Origin: Devosia sp.
GTDB lineage: Bacteria > Pseudomonadota > Alphaproteobacteria > Rhizobiales > Devosiaceae
Reading direction: 5' to 3'
DNA length: 64,000 bases
Assembly: GCF_028290435.1 (NCBI RefSeq)
Contig: NZ_JAQGJV010000061.1
Coordinates: 1 to 64,000 of the forward strand
Translations under genes and position numbers: made by a program
Notes under the pieces: model-generated
Database searches by the model: none
Told to the model about the DNA's origin: nothing
The model's input: the letters and a program-made list of their open reading frames with translations, nothing else
Shown here: in pieces, positions 34,074-43,028 of the stretch
How the letters are laid out: each line of letters starts with the position of its first letter
Position numbering within the stretch: the stretch's first letter is position 1

Positions 34074-35267
34074 ATGCAGCCAGATTTCACCACGCATATC
34101 CAGACCATCCTTGCCGACATCGATGCGGCGGGCCTCACCAAGCGCGAACGCCAGATCACCGGTCCGCAGGGCGGGCGGATTTCGCTGGCCGGCGGGCGCC
34201 AACTGGTGAACCTCTGCGCCAACAATTACCTCGGCCTTGCCGATCATCCGGATATAATAGCGGCGGCGTCGGACGCCCTGCAGCGCTACGGCTTCGGCAT
34301 GGCGTCGGTGCGGTTCATTTGCGGCACGCTCGATCTACATCGGGAACTGGAACAGGCCGTCGCCCGCTATCTCGGCAAGGATGACGCGATCCTCTTTGCC
34401 GCCTGCTTCGATGCCAACGGGGGCCTGTTCGAGACCCTGCTCGACGCCGAAGATGCAATCATCTCCGATGGCCTCAACCACGCCTCCATCATCGATGGCG
34501 TCCGACTGAGCAAAGCTAAGCGCTACCGCTTCGCCACCAGCGACATGGACGATCTGGAAACGCAGTTGAAGCAAGCTGTCAGCGACGGTGTGCGGTTCAA
34601 GCTCATCGTCACCGATGGCGTGTTTTCCATGGATGGCCACATCGCCAACCTCCCCGAAATCTGCGCTCTGGCCGACCGTTACGGCGCCATGGTAGCGGTC
34701 GACGATTGCCACGCCACTGGTCATCTCGGCCCACAGGGTCGCGGCACACCGGCGCTAACCGGCGTCGGCAACCGAGTCGATATTGTCACCGGTACGCTGG
34801 GCAAGACGCTGGGCGGCGCCATGGGCGGTTTCATTGCCGCCAGCCAGCCAATCATCGACCTGCTGCGCCAGCGTGCGCGGCCCTATCTGTTCTCCAACGC
34901 TTTGGCGCCATCCGTCGCCGCCGGCTCGCTCAAGGCCATCGCCATCGCCGAAGCGGCCGATGACCGGCGTGAAAAGCTGATGCGGCACACGCGAAAGTTC
35001 CGCGCTGGCCTCACCGACGCGGGCTTCGAACTGCTCGCGGGCGAGACACCCATTATCCCCGTCATGCTGGGCGAGGCCAAGCTGGCGCAAGACCTTGCGG
35101 CGGAGCTCGACAGGCGCGGCGTCTATGTGGCGGGCTTCTTCTTCCCCGTTGTGCCCAAGAGCAAAGCGCGAATCCGCACGCAGATGTCGGCGGCGCTGGA
35201 GGACGCCGACATCGATTTCGCCATCGGCGCCTTCACCGAGGCCGGCAAGCAATTGGGGATCATTTGA
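34074..35267 (+). CDS. kbl: Glycine C-acetyltransferase (2-amino-3-ketobutyrate CoA ligase)
   Basis: Kbl is a PLP enzyme that splits 2-amino-3-ketobutyrate with CoA into glycine and acetyl-CoA, completing threonine breakdown. The 397-residue protein has LCANNYLGLADHP, GMASVRFICGTLDLHRELE, DGVFSMDGHIANL, VDDCHATGHLGP and the PLP-lysine motif GTLGKTLGGAMGG. The in-frame start at 34053 lies over the promoter; ATG 34074 has GGAG nine bases upstream and is used. It is translationally coupled to tdh through TGATG. Confidence 0.96.
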   Translation: MQPDFTTHIQTILADIDAAGLTKRERQITGPQGGRISLAGGRQLVNLCANNYLGLADHPDIIAAASDALQRYGFGMASVRFICGTLDLHRELEQAVARYLGKDDAILFAACFDANGGLFETLLDAEDAIISDGLNHASIIDGVRLSKAKRYRFATSDMDDLETQLKQAVSDGVRFKLIVTDGVFSMDGHIANLPEICALADRYGAMVAVDDCHATGHLGPQGRGTPALTGVGNRVDIVTGTLGKTLGGAMGGFIAASQPIIDLLRQRARPYLFSNALAPSVAAGSLKAIAIAEAADDRREKLMRHTRKFRAGLTDAGFELLAGETPIIPVMLGEAKLAQDLAAELDRRGVYVAGFFFPVVPKSKARIRTQMSAALEDADIDFAIGAFTEAGKQLGII

Positions 35268-36289
35268 TGCGCGCACTGGTCAAGGCCAAAGCCGAACGTG
35301 GCATCTGGATGGAGGACCGCCCGGTCCCCGAGATTGGCCCCGAGGATGTGCTGGTCAAGGTGCACAAGACCGGCATCTGTGGCACCGATATCCATATCTA
35401 CAATTGGGACGAATGGGCCCAGAAGACCGTGCCAGTGCCTATGATCACCGGCCACGAATACGCCGGCGAGATCGCAGCCGTGGGCGCCGAGGTCAAGAAC
35501 CTGCGCATCGGCCAGCGCGTCTCCGGCGAAGGCCATGTCGTCGGCATGAACAGCCGGGCCAGCCGCGCCGGCAAGTTCCACCTCGATCCCGACACCAAGG
35601 GCATCGGCGTCAACCTGCCGGGCGCCTTCGCCGAATTCGTCAAGATCCCGGCCTTCAACATCATCCCGCTGCCCGACAGCATCGATGATGAAATGGGCGC
35701 CATCCTCGATCCGCTCGGCAATGCGGTGCACACAGCACTCGCCTTCAACATTGTTGGGGAGGACGTTCTGGTCACCGGCGCCGGGCCCATCGGCATCATG
35801 GGTGCCGCCGTCGCGCGCCATGTCGGCGCCCGCCATGTCGTCATCACCGACGTGAACCCGGAGCGCCTGGCACTGGCCGCCGAAGTCGCCGATGTGGTTC
35901 CAGTCGATATCGCCAGCGAGGACCTGCGCTCGGTCATGGACCGGCTCGGCATGAAGGAAGGCTTCGATGTCGGGCTGGAAATGAGTGGCGCGCCCGCGGC
36001 GCTGGACCAGATGATCGACCACATGGTGATGGGCGGGCGCATCGCGCTGCTCGGGGTGCCGGCGCGGCCGTTCATCTTCGACCTCGGCAAGATCGTCTTC
36101 CGCATGATCACGCTGCGCGGCATCTATGGCCGCGAAATGTTCGAGACCTGGCACAAGATGATGGCCATGCTGGAATCGGGCCTCGATGTCCGCAAGGTCA
36201 TCACCCGCCGCATGCCCGCCGCCGATTATGCCAAGGCCTTCGAACTCGCCGCCGGTGGAGAAAAGGGCAAGATCGTCCTCGAATGGTGA
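35267..36289 (+). CDS. tdh: L-threonine 3-dehydrogenase lacking the structural-zinc cysteines
   Basis: Tdh oxidises L-threonine to 2-amino-3-ketobutyrate with NAD+. The 340-residue protein aligns without gaps to my memory of E. coli Tdh. Catalytic Cys38 (KTGICGTD), His63-Glu64 (TGHEYAG), the Rossmann motif TGAGPIGIMGAA and GIYGREMFETW are intact. In contrast, the four structural-zinc positions, Cys93, Cys96, Cys99 and Cys107 in E. coli, are Gly, Ser, Ser and Asp here (GHVVGMNSRASRAGKFHLD). The second zinc is therefore lost while the catalytic site is kept. It forms an operon with kbl. Confidence 0.93.
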   Translation: MRALVKAKAERGIWMEDRPVPEIGPEDVLVKVHKTGICGTDIHIYNWDEWAQKTVPVPMITGHEYAGEIAAVGAEVKNLRIGQRVSGEGHVVGMNSRASRAGKFHLDPDTKGIGVNLPGAFAEFVKIPAFNIIPLPDSIDDEMGAILDPLGNAVHTALAFNIVGEDVLVTGAGPIGIMGAAVARHVGARHVVITDVNPERLALAAEVADVVPVDIASEDLRSVMDRLGMKEGFDVGLEMSGAPAALDQMIDHMVMGGRIALLGVPARPFIFDLGKIVFRMITLRGIYGREMFETWHKMMAMLESGLDVRKVITRRMPAADYAKAFELAAGGEKGKIVLEW

Positions 36290-36304
36290 GGTTCTAGCCT
36301 CGGC

Positions 36305-37327
36305 TCAACGCCATCCCAGTCCCGGCGCCACGTGCTTCAGGATGGCCTCGATGACATGGGCGTTGTAGTCGACGCCGAGCTGGTTGGGTACAGTCAGCAA
36401 CAGGGTATCGGCTTCGGCGATCGCCTCATCCTTGGCGAGTTCGCGGATCAGCATGTCGGGCTCGCCCGTATAGCCCCGGCCGAAAACGGCACGCTTTTCA
36501 GGCTCGATATAGCCGAACTGGTCCTCTTCACTGCGGCCATTGCCGAAATAGGCCCGGTCCATATCGTTGACCAGCGCGAAGATCGAGCGGCTGACCGAAA
36601 CGCGCGGCTGGCGGGTGTGCCCGGCTTCCTTCCAAGCGGCGCGATAGGCGCGAATTTGCTCGGCCTGTTGGATGTGGAACGGCTTGCCGCTTTCGTCGAA
36701 CTTGAGCGTCGAACTCTGCAGGTTCATCCCGAGCTTGGCCGCCCATACGGCGGTGGCGTCGGTGGCAGCGCCCCACCAGATGCGCTCGTCAAGGCCTGGC
36801 GAGTGCGGCTCCAGCCGCAACAGGCCCGGCGGATTGGGGAACATCGGGCGCGGATTGGGTTGGGCAAAGCCCTCGCCCTTGAGCAGGTCGAGAAACACTT
36901 CGGCATGGCCGCGCGCCATGTCGGCCTCGGTCTGGCCTTGAGGCGGGGCGAAACCGAAATACTTCCAGCCATCGATCACCTGTTCGGGCGAGCCGCGGCT
37001 GATGCCCAATTGCAGGCGGCCAGCGGCGATGAGGTCGGCGGCGCCGGCATCTTCGGCCATGTACATGGGATTTTCATAGCGCATGTCGATAACCGCGGTG
37101 CCGATCTCGATGCGTTTGGTCTTGGCGCCGATCGCGGCCAGCAGCGGAAACGGCGAGGCGAGCTGCCGCGCGAAATGATGCACGCGGAAGTAAGCGCCAT
37201 CGGCTCCCAATTCCTCGGCGGCAACCGCCAGGTCGATGGATTGCAACAGCGCATCGCCGCCCGACCGCGTCTGCGACTGAGGGGAGGGCGTCCAGTGTCC
37301 GAAGGACAGAAAGGCGATATTTTTCAT
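36305..37327 (-). CDS. LLM-class flavin-dependent oxidoreductase
   Basis: A 340-residue bacterial-luciferase-like TIM barrel. Features are AFLSFGHWTPSPQSQTRSG, ELGADGAYFRVHHFARQLASP, IGTAVIDMRYENPMYMAEDA, RLQLGISRGSPEQ and a DESGKPFHIQQAEQIRAYR segment. This branch usually uses FMNH2 and molecular oxygen, unlike the two F420-type members in the window, and it has no copy of their shared operator. It is convergent with tdh. The substrate is unknown. Confidence 0.85.
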   Translation of the reverse strand: MKNIAFLSFGHWTPSPQSQTRSGGDALLQSIDLAVAAEELGADGAYFRVHHFARQLASPFPLLAAIGAKTKRIEIGTAVIDMRYENPMYMAEDAGAADLIAAGRLQLGISRGSPEQVIDGWKYFGFAPPQGQTEADMARGHAEVFLDLLKGEGFAQPNPRPMFPNPPGLLRLEPHSPGLDERIWWGAATDATAVWAAKLGMNLQSSTLKFDESGKPFHIQQAEQIRAYRAAWKEAGHTRQPRVSVSRSIFALVNDMDRAYFGNGRSEEDQFGYIEPEKRAVFGRGYTGEPDMLIRELAKDEAIAEADTLLLTVPNQLGVDYNAHVIEAILKHVAPGLGWR

Positions 37328-37542
37328 GGGAGCTACCAGACCGAAGTTGCGGCGTTTCGAGGCGTTGTCTCACGCAATAGCAGTCCGATCAATCGCCCGG
37401 CCCGGGTCCGGACCGTTCGCAATATCGTCCCTAATAATCATGCGAGGGCCGACACAGGCCAGAGCATTACTGACTGTCAGGTGAACTCATGTTGCGCCGA
37501 GGAAAATGTGGCATATAGCTCTCGATCCACGGGGGACGGCTG

Positions 37543-39039
37543 ATGAAGCCTTATATTCTGGTCATCGACCAGAGCACGCTGGCCAGTTTCGCCTTCGTCT
37601 TCGATGCCGAGCAGAACATTGTCGGCATGGGCAAGATGGAGCTTACCCAGCATTATCCCCAGCCCGGCTGGGTCGAGCAGGTCGCCGAGGAGATTTGGGC
37701 GACATGCCTCTGGGCCTGCAAGACGGCTTTACGCAAGGCCGGGATTACCGCTGGCGATCTGGCCGGCATCGGCATTACAAACCAGCGCGCCACCACGCTC
37801 ATCTGGGACCGCGCCACGGGGCGAGCGATCCACAATGCGGTGATCTGGCGCGATCAGCGCACCGCGTCCCACTGCACCGCACTCAAGGATGCGGGCCACG
37901 AGCCCATGCTTGCCCAACGCACCGGGCTGCTGATCCATCCCTATTTCTCGGCCTCCAAGGTCAAATGGTTGCTGGACAATGTCGAAGGTGCCCGCGACCG
38001 GGCCGCCAAGGGCGAACTGGCCTTTGGCTCCGTCGACAGCTTTCTGATTTACCGGCTGACCGGGGGCAGGGCGCATGCCACCGACGCGACCAATGCCAGC
38101 CAGACTATACTGTTCGATATCGAGGCTAACATTTGGGACCCCGAACTGCTGGACCTGTTCGACGTGCCCGCCAATATCCTGCCGCGCGTGCTCGACAGCG
38201 CCGATGATTTTGGCCTGACCGATCCGGGCGTGCTGGGCGCGGCCGTGCCCATTCTGGGGGTTGTGGGTAACCAGCAGGCCGCGCTCATTGGCCAGGCCTG
38301 TTTCGCCCCCGGCATGCTGAAATCGACCTACGATGAACACTGCTTTGTCCTGCTCAACACCGGCGGCGATATCGTCCGCTCCACCCATCGGCTGCTCTCC
38401 ACCATTGCCTATAGGCTTGACGGCAAATCGACTTATGCGCTCGAAGGCGCGATCGTCTCCGTCGGCGGGTCGTTGCAATGGCTGCACGATGATCTCGAAA
38501 TCTTCGATCACTGGGACCAGGCCGAAAAGCTGGCCTCGGCGTCCGACCCCTCCCTGCCAATTTATCTGGTTCCCGCCTTTGTCGGCGCCGGGTCCGATTG
38601 GCGCGAAACCGACGCACGGGGTGCGCTATTCGGTCTCAGCCGGGGTGCTCGGCCGCACGATCTGGTGCGAGCGGCGCTGGAGGCGGTGGGCTACCAGTCC
38701 CACGATCTGATCGAGACCATGCGCAAGGATTGGGGCCACGCTGGCGAGATCGTCATTCGTGCCGATGGCAATATGATTGCCTCCGACTGGACCCTGCAAT
38801 TTCTCGCCGACATAACCGAGGCCACGGTCGATCGCGCGCCTCTGGCCGATATGACGCCGCTTGGGGTCGCTTGGCTGGCGGGTTGGAAGGCCGGCGTCTG
38901 GCCCGATGCGGCGGGCTTTGCCGCGCGGCGGGCCAGCGACCGGGAGTTTCACCCGCGCATGGAACCCGAACTGCGACGCAAGAAACTCGACGGCTGGCGC
39001 GATGCAGTCAGGCGCACGTTGCCCGAGGCCACCGACTGA
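37543..39039 (+). CDS. Glycerol-kinase-like FGGY protein with altered catalytic residues
   Basis: A 498-residue FGGY protein clearly homologous to glycerol kinase over its full length: GITNQR, WDRATGRAIHNAVIWRD, GLLIHPYFSASKVKWLLDN, HATDATNASQTILF. Key residues differ. Glycerol-contacting Glu84 of E. coli GlpK is Ala83 (NQRATT); the catalytic-base Asp245 is Asn243 (GNQQAALIGQ); the phosphate loop TYGTGCF has become TYDEHCF (264-266); and the first loop DQGT is DQST. Arg, Trp, Tyr and Phe substrate positions are retained. Ordinary glycerol phosphorylation is unlikely; a different substrate or a non-catalytic role is inferred. GGGGGA precedes the ATG. No glpF or glpD is adjacent. Confidence 0.85.
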   Translation: MKPYILVIDQSTLASFAFVFDAEQNIVGMGKMELTQHYPQPGWVEQVAEEIWATCLWACKTALRKAGITAGDLAGIGITNQRATTLIWDRATGRAIHNAVIWRDQRTASHCTALKDAGHEPMLAQRTGLLIHPYFSASKVKWLLDNVEGARDRAAKGELAFGSVDSFLIYRLTGGRAHATDATNASQTILFDIEANIWDPELLDLFDVPANILPRVLDSADDFGLTDPGVLGAAVPILGVVGNQQAALIGQACFAPGMLKSTYDEHCFVLLNTGGDIVRSTHRLLSTIAYRLDGKSTYALEGAIVSVGGSLQWLHDDLEIFDHWDQAEKLASASDPSLPIYLVPAFVGAGSDWRETDARGALFGLSRGARPHDLVRAALEAVGYQSHDLIETMRKDWGHAGEIVIRADGNMIASDWTLQFLADITEATVDRAPLADMTPLGVAWLAGWKAGVWPDAAGFAARRASDREFHPRMEPELRRKKLDGWRDAVRRTLPEATD

Positions 39040-39084
39040 TTGGCTCCGGCCGGTGACCTGTGCCACCGACCAGAGTGCGTGCAA

Positions 39085-40698
39085 TCAGCTCTCGATGTAG
39101 ATCTGTGCGCCATTGTTCCAGAGGTATTCGACACCCAGATTGAGGTTCTTCACCCGCTTGTCGGAGATGGTGAACGTATCGGGCGCCACGATATCGAGGG
39201 CCGGCAGATCGGCAACCACCTGCTTTTGGAAATCCACGAACAGGTCGTAGCGTTTCTTCGGATCGACCTCGATCGAGGCCGCTTCCAGCAAGCGGTCGGT
39301 CTCCGCGCTGGAGTAATGTGCCCCATTGGAGAACGGCACGCCGGGCTTGTAGTTCTTGCTCCAGTAGAGTCGCTGGATACCCACGGTGGGGTCATAGAGA
39401 TTACTCATGCCCTCGATGGCGATATCGAAATCGCGGTCGGCATAGACGCGCTTGACGAAGGTGGCGAAATCCTGCGAGCGCAGTTCGACCTCGATGCCGA
39501 CCTTTCCCAGGGCTTGGGCAAAGTATTCGGCGGTCTGCTTGGGCGGGCCGGACGGCTGGGTTGGATCGATGAACAGCTTGAAGCGCTTGCCATCGGCGCC
39601 GCGCGGAAAACCGGCCTCGTCCAACAGCTTTTCGGCCTCGGCAGGGTCAAAGCTATAGACCGGCAGGTCGGACGAGAAGAACGCCGCCAGATCCGGACTG
39701 ACCGGGCCATCGAGCCGCTTGGCGTAGCCAAGATAGATGGTGTTGACGATGAAATCGCGGTCCACCGCATGGGCGATAGCCTGGCGCACTTTGACATTGG
39801 CCAGATACGGATTGTCGAAGTTGAACTCCGCGCGCGAGATGCTGGGCGAATAGGCCGTCACTGTGGTGTCGACCACGAGGTTCGGATTGCTCTTGAGGCG
39901 ATCGACATCGGTCAGCGGGATATTGGCAACCGAAAGCAGAACTTCCCCGGTTTCGATCCCCGCCACGGCTGCTGCCGGATCGATGATGAAGCGGAAAATG
40001 ATCTGGTCGAGATAGGGCTTGGGATTGTCCCAATAGGCCTCGTTGCGGGTGAAGATGGCGTGGCTGCCACGCACCCATTCCTTGAACACGAACGGGCCGG
40101 TGCCAACCGGCGCGATATTGTGCGGATTTTCGGGGATATTGGTGCCCTCATACAGATGCTTGGGCACGATGGGTGATTCAAAGCTGGCAAACGCCTTGAG
40201 CAGGAACGGCGCCGGCTTGGCGAGGATCAGCTCGACTTCGTGCGAGGCCAGCACATTGATCGACGCGACCGAAGCATAAGTGGCGCGGCCGCGCGGGTGG
40301 TTGTCCTTGAGCGCCTGGATGGAGAAGGCGACGTCCTTGGCGGTGAAATCCTCGCCGTCATGCCATTTGACGCCCTCGCGCAGCTTGAACCAATAGCGCA
40401 ACCCGTCCTCGGCGACCTTCCATTCGGTGGCCAATAGCGGCTGCGGGTTGAAGTCGGCGTCATAGGTCAGCAGCCCCTCATTGACCTTGCCGCTGATATT
40501 GTAGGCGGCGCCCGCGGTGTGGGCGATCAGCACCAGCACCGGCGGCTCGGTGCCGATATTGAAGGTCAGCGTACCGCCTTTGACCGGCTCGGCCGCGAAG
40601 GCAAAGCGTGGCAGCGCACCGGCGGCGGCCAAGAGCGCGGTGGACAGCAGGAAGGCTCGGCGGGTCGGCGCCAGAACGCCGCGTCTAGTCTCGGTCAT
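39085..40698 (-). CDS. Family 5 ABC substrate-binding protein (dipeptide/oligopeptide type)
   Basis: A 537-residue extracytoplasmic binding protein with a probable Tat signal (TRRAFLLSTALLAAAGAL). The SBP family 5 signature is present in WKVAEDGLRYWFKLREGVKW followed by HDGEDFTAKDV. ATG 40698 has AGGAA eight bases upstream; the longer frame adds only a short unsupported N-terminus. No permease or ATPase gene is adjacent, so it works with proteins encoded elsewhere. It is divergent from the desulfinase-like gene and shares a 26-bp upstream element with it, suggesting a role in bringing in an organosulfur compound (inference). Confidence 0.88.
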   Translation of the reverse strand: MTETRRGVLAPTRRAFLLSTALLAAAGALPRFAFAAEPVKGGTLTFNIGTEPPVLVLIAHTAGAAYNISGKVNEGLLTYDADFNPQPLLATEWKVAEDGLRYWFKLREGVKWHDGEDFTAKDVAFSIQALKDNHPRGRATYASVASINVLASHEVELILAKPAPFLLKAFASFESPIVPKHLYEGTNIPENPHNIAPVGTGPFVFKEWVRGSHAIFTRNEAYWDNPKPYLDQIIFRFIIDPAAAVAGIETGEVLLSVANIPLTDVDRLKSNPNLVVDTTVTAYSPSISRAEFNFDNPYLANVKVRQAIAHAVDRDFIVNTIYLGYAKRLDGPVSPDLAAFFSSDLPVYSFDPAEAEKLLDEAGFPRGADGKRFKLFIDPTQPSGPPKQTAEYFAQALGKVGIEVELRSQDFATFVKRVYADRDFDIAIEGMSNLYDPTVGIQRLYWSKNYKPGVPFSNGAHYSSAETDRLLEAASIEVDPKKRYDLFVDFQKQVVADLPALDIVAPDTFTISDKRVKNLNLGVEYLWNNGAQIYIES

Positions 40699-40764
40699 CG
40701 CTAATTCCTTGTTGAGTCTTGCCCCGGCCAACACGGCTCGGCAGCGCCATATGGGGCGTCCTCC

Positions 40765-40790
40765 TAATGTATATAAATTCAGTAGACATT
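40765..40790 (-). promoter_or_regulatory. 26-bp upstream element, copy A (binding-protein side)
   Basis: Read towards the binding-protein gene it begins AATGTCTACTGA and continues TTTATA ... AC. It matches copy B at 21 of 26 positions. It could be a promoter core or a regulator site. Confidence 0.55.
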
Positions 40791-41005
40791 CGCGAGGTCC
40801 GCAATTGCTGGGGAAGGCGTTGGCGGGAAACGTTCCTGCGAGGAACGGGCCGCCAAGAGCAAAAAATCATGGAAGCGATGATTGGGCTGACGGCCTACAC
40901 CGGCCGCGGCTGGGAATTAACGATCCCGGCCGCGCAAAAAACACAACGTGCATCCGGCCAAATCCGCAAAGCCGATCTGGAAAGCTCCAAAACTTCGCAA
41001 TCGAC

Positions 41006-41031
41006 AATGTCTACTGATTTTATAGACTAAA
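41006..41031 (+). promoter_or_regulatory. 26-bp upstream element, copy B (desulfinase side)
   Basis: It begins AATGTCTACTGA and continues TTTATAGAC, facing the desulfinase-like gene. It lies 42 bp before the chosen start codon. The upstream TCGACA and the downstream TAGACT, 16 bp apart, could be -35 and -10 boxes. Confidence 0.55.
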
Positions 41032-41073
41032 ACGCACAGCCCCGCGCCGAACCGCGCCATGCAGGAGACCGAG

Positions 41074-42108
41074 ATGACCGCTGCGCCCACTTCCGTCTGG
41101 TATACCCGCTGCCCGGCACCGACGCCGTTGTCCATCGCCGCCCAACTCGGTTGGGTCGAGGAGACCTTCAAGGCGCGCGGTGTGGCTGTGGCCTCGATCC
41201 GCGACAGCAAGGACAAGGCGATCCGGCAAAGCCATTTTGACCATAGCCTCGATTGGTCATTCCGCCAGGGTGGCAATATCCCGCCGATCTGGGCCCGCTC
41301 AACCGGACGGCAGACAAGGCTCGTCGGCCTGACCACCACCGACGAATTCCAGGCCGTGATCACGCTGCCGGGCACCGGTATCACCACGGCGCGCGACCTC
41401 AAGGACCGCAAGCTCGGCGTGCCGCGCCGGGCCGAGGGCATTATCGACGTGCAGCGCGCCACCGCGCTCAAGGGCATTGTCTCGGCCCTGACCCTGGAAG
41501 GCCTGACCGCCAAGGATGTCGAGCTGGTCTATCTCGATAGCGCCGAGCCCCTGCTGCTGGAAATCGGCAATGCCGCTTTCCATGGCCTGGCGCGTCGTTA
41601 CCCCTATGGTGATGAAGTGCTGGCGCTGGCGCGGGGGCAGATCGATGCCTTCTTCGTCAAGGGCGCCGAAGGGCTGGTGCTGGCCAACCAGATCGGCGCC
41701 GTCATTGTCGCCGAATTCGGTTTCCACCCCGATGCGAAAATCCGCATCAACAACGGCACCCCGCGCCCACTGACGGTCGATGCCAAATTCGCCGATGAGC
41801 GACCGGACCTGGTGGCCGAACTGATCGGCACCGTGCAGCGCATCGATAACTGGGCGCGCGCCAACCCCGACGACGCAGTGCGCTATATCGCTCGCGAACT
41901 CGGTGTCGCCGAAGATGCCATCTGGGCCGCCAATGGGCGCGACCTTCACAAGCACTTGGCGCTCACCCTCGATGACGAGCAGATCGCCGCCATCGCCCAT
42001 TTCAAGGATTTTCTCCTCGAATGGGGTTTCCTGTCTGCTGATTTCGACGTCGCTGGCTGGGTCGATGCCCGTCCACTGGAGGCGGCCCAGCGCCGACACG
42101 CGGCATGA
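41074..42108 (+). CDS. DszB-like sulfinate desulfinase / ABC substrate-binding-like protein
   Basis: The 344-residue protein has the periplasmic-binding-protein fold of DszB, the 2-hydroxybiphenyl-2-sulfinate desulfinase, but no signal peptide. DszB active-site residues Cys27, His60, Arg70 and Gly73 appear as Cys13 (YTRCPAPTPL), His54 (SHFDH), Arg64 and Gly67 (FRQGGNIPPIW), with the His-Arg and Arg-Gly spacings preserved. Later ARDLKDRKLGVPRRA and YGDEVLALARGQIDAF resemble the binding-protein fold. GGAG seven bases before ATG 41074 favours it over ATG 41059. Automatic annotation would probably say nitrate/taurine binding protein. The natural sulfinate is unknown. Confidence 0.8.
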   Translation: MTAAPTSVWYTRCPAPTPLSIAAQLGWVEETFKARGVAVASIRDSKDKAIRQSHFDHSLDWSFRQGGNIPPIWARSTGRQTRLVGLTTTDEFQAVITLPGTGITTARDLKDRKLGVPRRAEGIIDVQRATALKGIVSALTLEGLTAKDVELVYLDSAEPLLLEIGNAAFHGLARRYPYGDEVLALARGQIDAFFVKGAEGLVLANQIGAVIVAEFGFHPDAKIRINNGTPRPLTVDAKFADERPDLVAELIGTVQRIDNWARANPDDAVRYIARELGVAEDAIWAANGRDLHKHLALTLDDEQIAAIAHFKDFLLEWGFLSADFDVAGWVDARPLEAAQRRHAA

Positions 42109-42992
42109 GCGCGCCAATCCTCGTCACCGGCGCGACCGGCCGGCTCGGCCAGTTGATCGTCGCCCGCCTCGTCAGCAAGAACCAGCACGTGCGGGTGTTC
42201 ACCCGGCGGCCCGGTCACGCCCGAGCCCTATTCGGCACCGGCGTCGAGGTCTCTGCTGGTGACTTTGCCGATCCCGTCAGCGTCCGCGCGGCCGTTCGCG
42301 GGGTTGGTCGCCTGCTGCTGTTGTCGCCGTTGAGCGGCACTTTGAGCATCGACCAGATCGGCGTGGCGGAAGCCGTGACGGCGGCCGGCGCGACCCGCAT
42401 CGTCAAGATTTCGGGCTCGGACTGGACCATCGATCCGCCGGGTCTGTCAATCTCCGGCGACGCCCATGCGGCCGTCGAGTGGCGCCTGCGCGGCCTGCCG
42501 ATCGAGCATGCGTCGTTGCGCCCCAACGCCTGGATGCAGGTGTCGCTCCCCAATCTGATCCGCCAGGCCGAGGCCGGGCAGGTGCTGTCGGCTGGCTATG
42601 GCGGCGCCGGCATCGCCTTTATCGACGCGCGCGACATTGCCGACGTGGCCGTCCACCAATTATTGACCCGCGATATCGTCAGCAAGCCCGCAATCCTGAC
42701 CGGCCCGGCCATTGTGAACCTGCGCGATATCGCCGGCGTCCTCGCCCGTTTGCTGCATCGCCCGGTTGCCGTCGCCGATGCCGCAGTGCCCGCCATTATC
42801 GTCGCCGATGCCAGCTTCGAACATCGCGCGGTGGCCCAGTTCAAGGGGCTGATCGCCGCCGGGCGTGCCGCCTACGCCACCGAGGCGGTCAGCGAGATTC
42901 TCGGCCGCGCCCCGCGCTCGGTCGAACAATTCCTCACCGAGCACCTCACCGCCGCCTGCTTCGCCGAGCCGCGCACCGGGGCTCGCAGCTGA
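42105..42992 (+). CDS. NmrA-like NAD(P)-binding protein (atypical SDR)
   Basis: A 295-residue Rossmann protein with an N-terminal ILVTGATGRLGQLIV dinucleotide-binding motif and NmrA-like features (GVGRLLLLSPL, HASLRPNAWMQ, ARDIADVAV). The usual SDR Tyr-x3-Lys pair is not evident, as in NmrA-type sensors and NAD(P)H:quinone reductases. Its ATG overlaps the desulfinase stop by four bases (ATGA), so it is co-translated. It may supply reducing equivalents or sense NADPH; this is inferred from operon membership. Confidence 0.82.
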   Translation: MSAPILVTGATGRLGQLIVARLVSKNQHVRVFTRRPGHARALFGTGVEVSAGDFADPVSVRAAVRGVGRLLLLSPLSGTLSIDQIGVAEAVTAAGATRIVKISGSDWTIDPPGLSISGDAHAAVEWRLRGLPIEHASLRPNAWMQVSLPNLIRQAEAGQVLSAGYGGAGIAFIDARDIADVAVHQLLTRDIVSKPAILTGPAIVNLRDIAGVLARLLHRPVAVADAAVPAIIVADASFEHRAVAQFKGLIAAGRAAYATEAVSEILGRAPRSVEQFLTEHLTAACFAEPRTGARS

Positions 42993-43028
42993 GCAAGCTC
43001 CCGAAAAACTCTGATTAGAAAGTCATCC

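Larger units (their letters stand above)
40699..41073. other. 375-bp divergent regulatory interval
   Basis: It separates the family 5 binding-protein gene and the desulfinase-like gene. Two related AT-rich elements face outward near its ends (annotated separately), and a small hairpin CGTTCC-TGCGA-GGAACG lies at about 40829-40845. A 103-codon open frame (40719-41030) runs through both elements and has no ribosome-binding site; it is not considered a gene. Confidence 0.65.

Noticed and set aside
40719..41030. 103-codon open frame between the divergent sulfur-locus genes
   Set aside because: It runs through both repeated promoter elements, lacks a ribosome-binding site and resembles no known protein.
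41074..42108. Calling this gene a nitrate/taurine ABC binding protein
   Set aside because: No signal peptide and no ABC partners in the operon, while the DszB catalytic residues are present with matching spacing.
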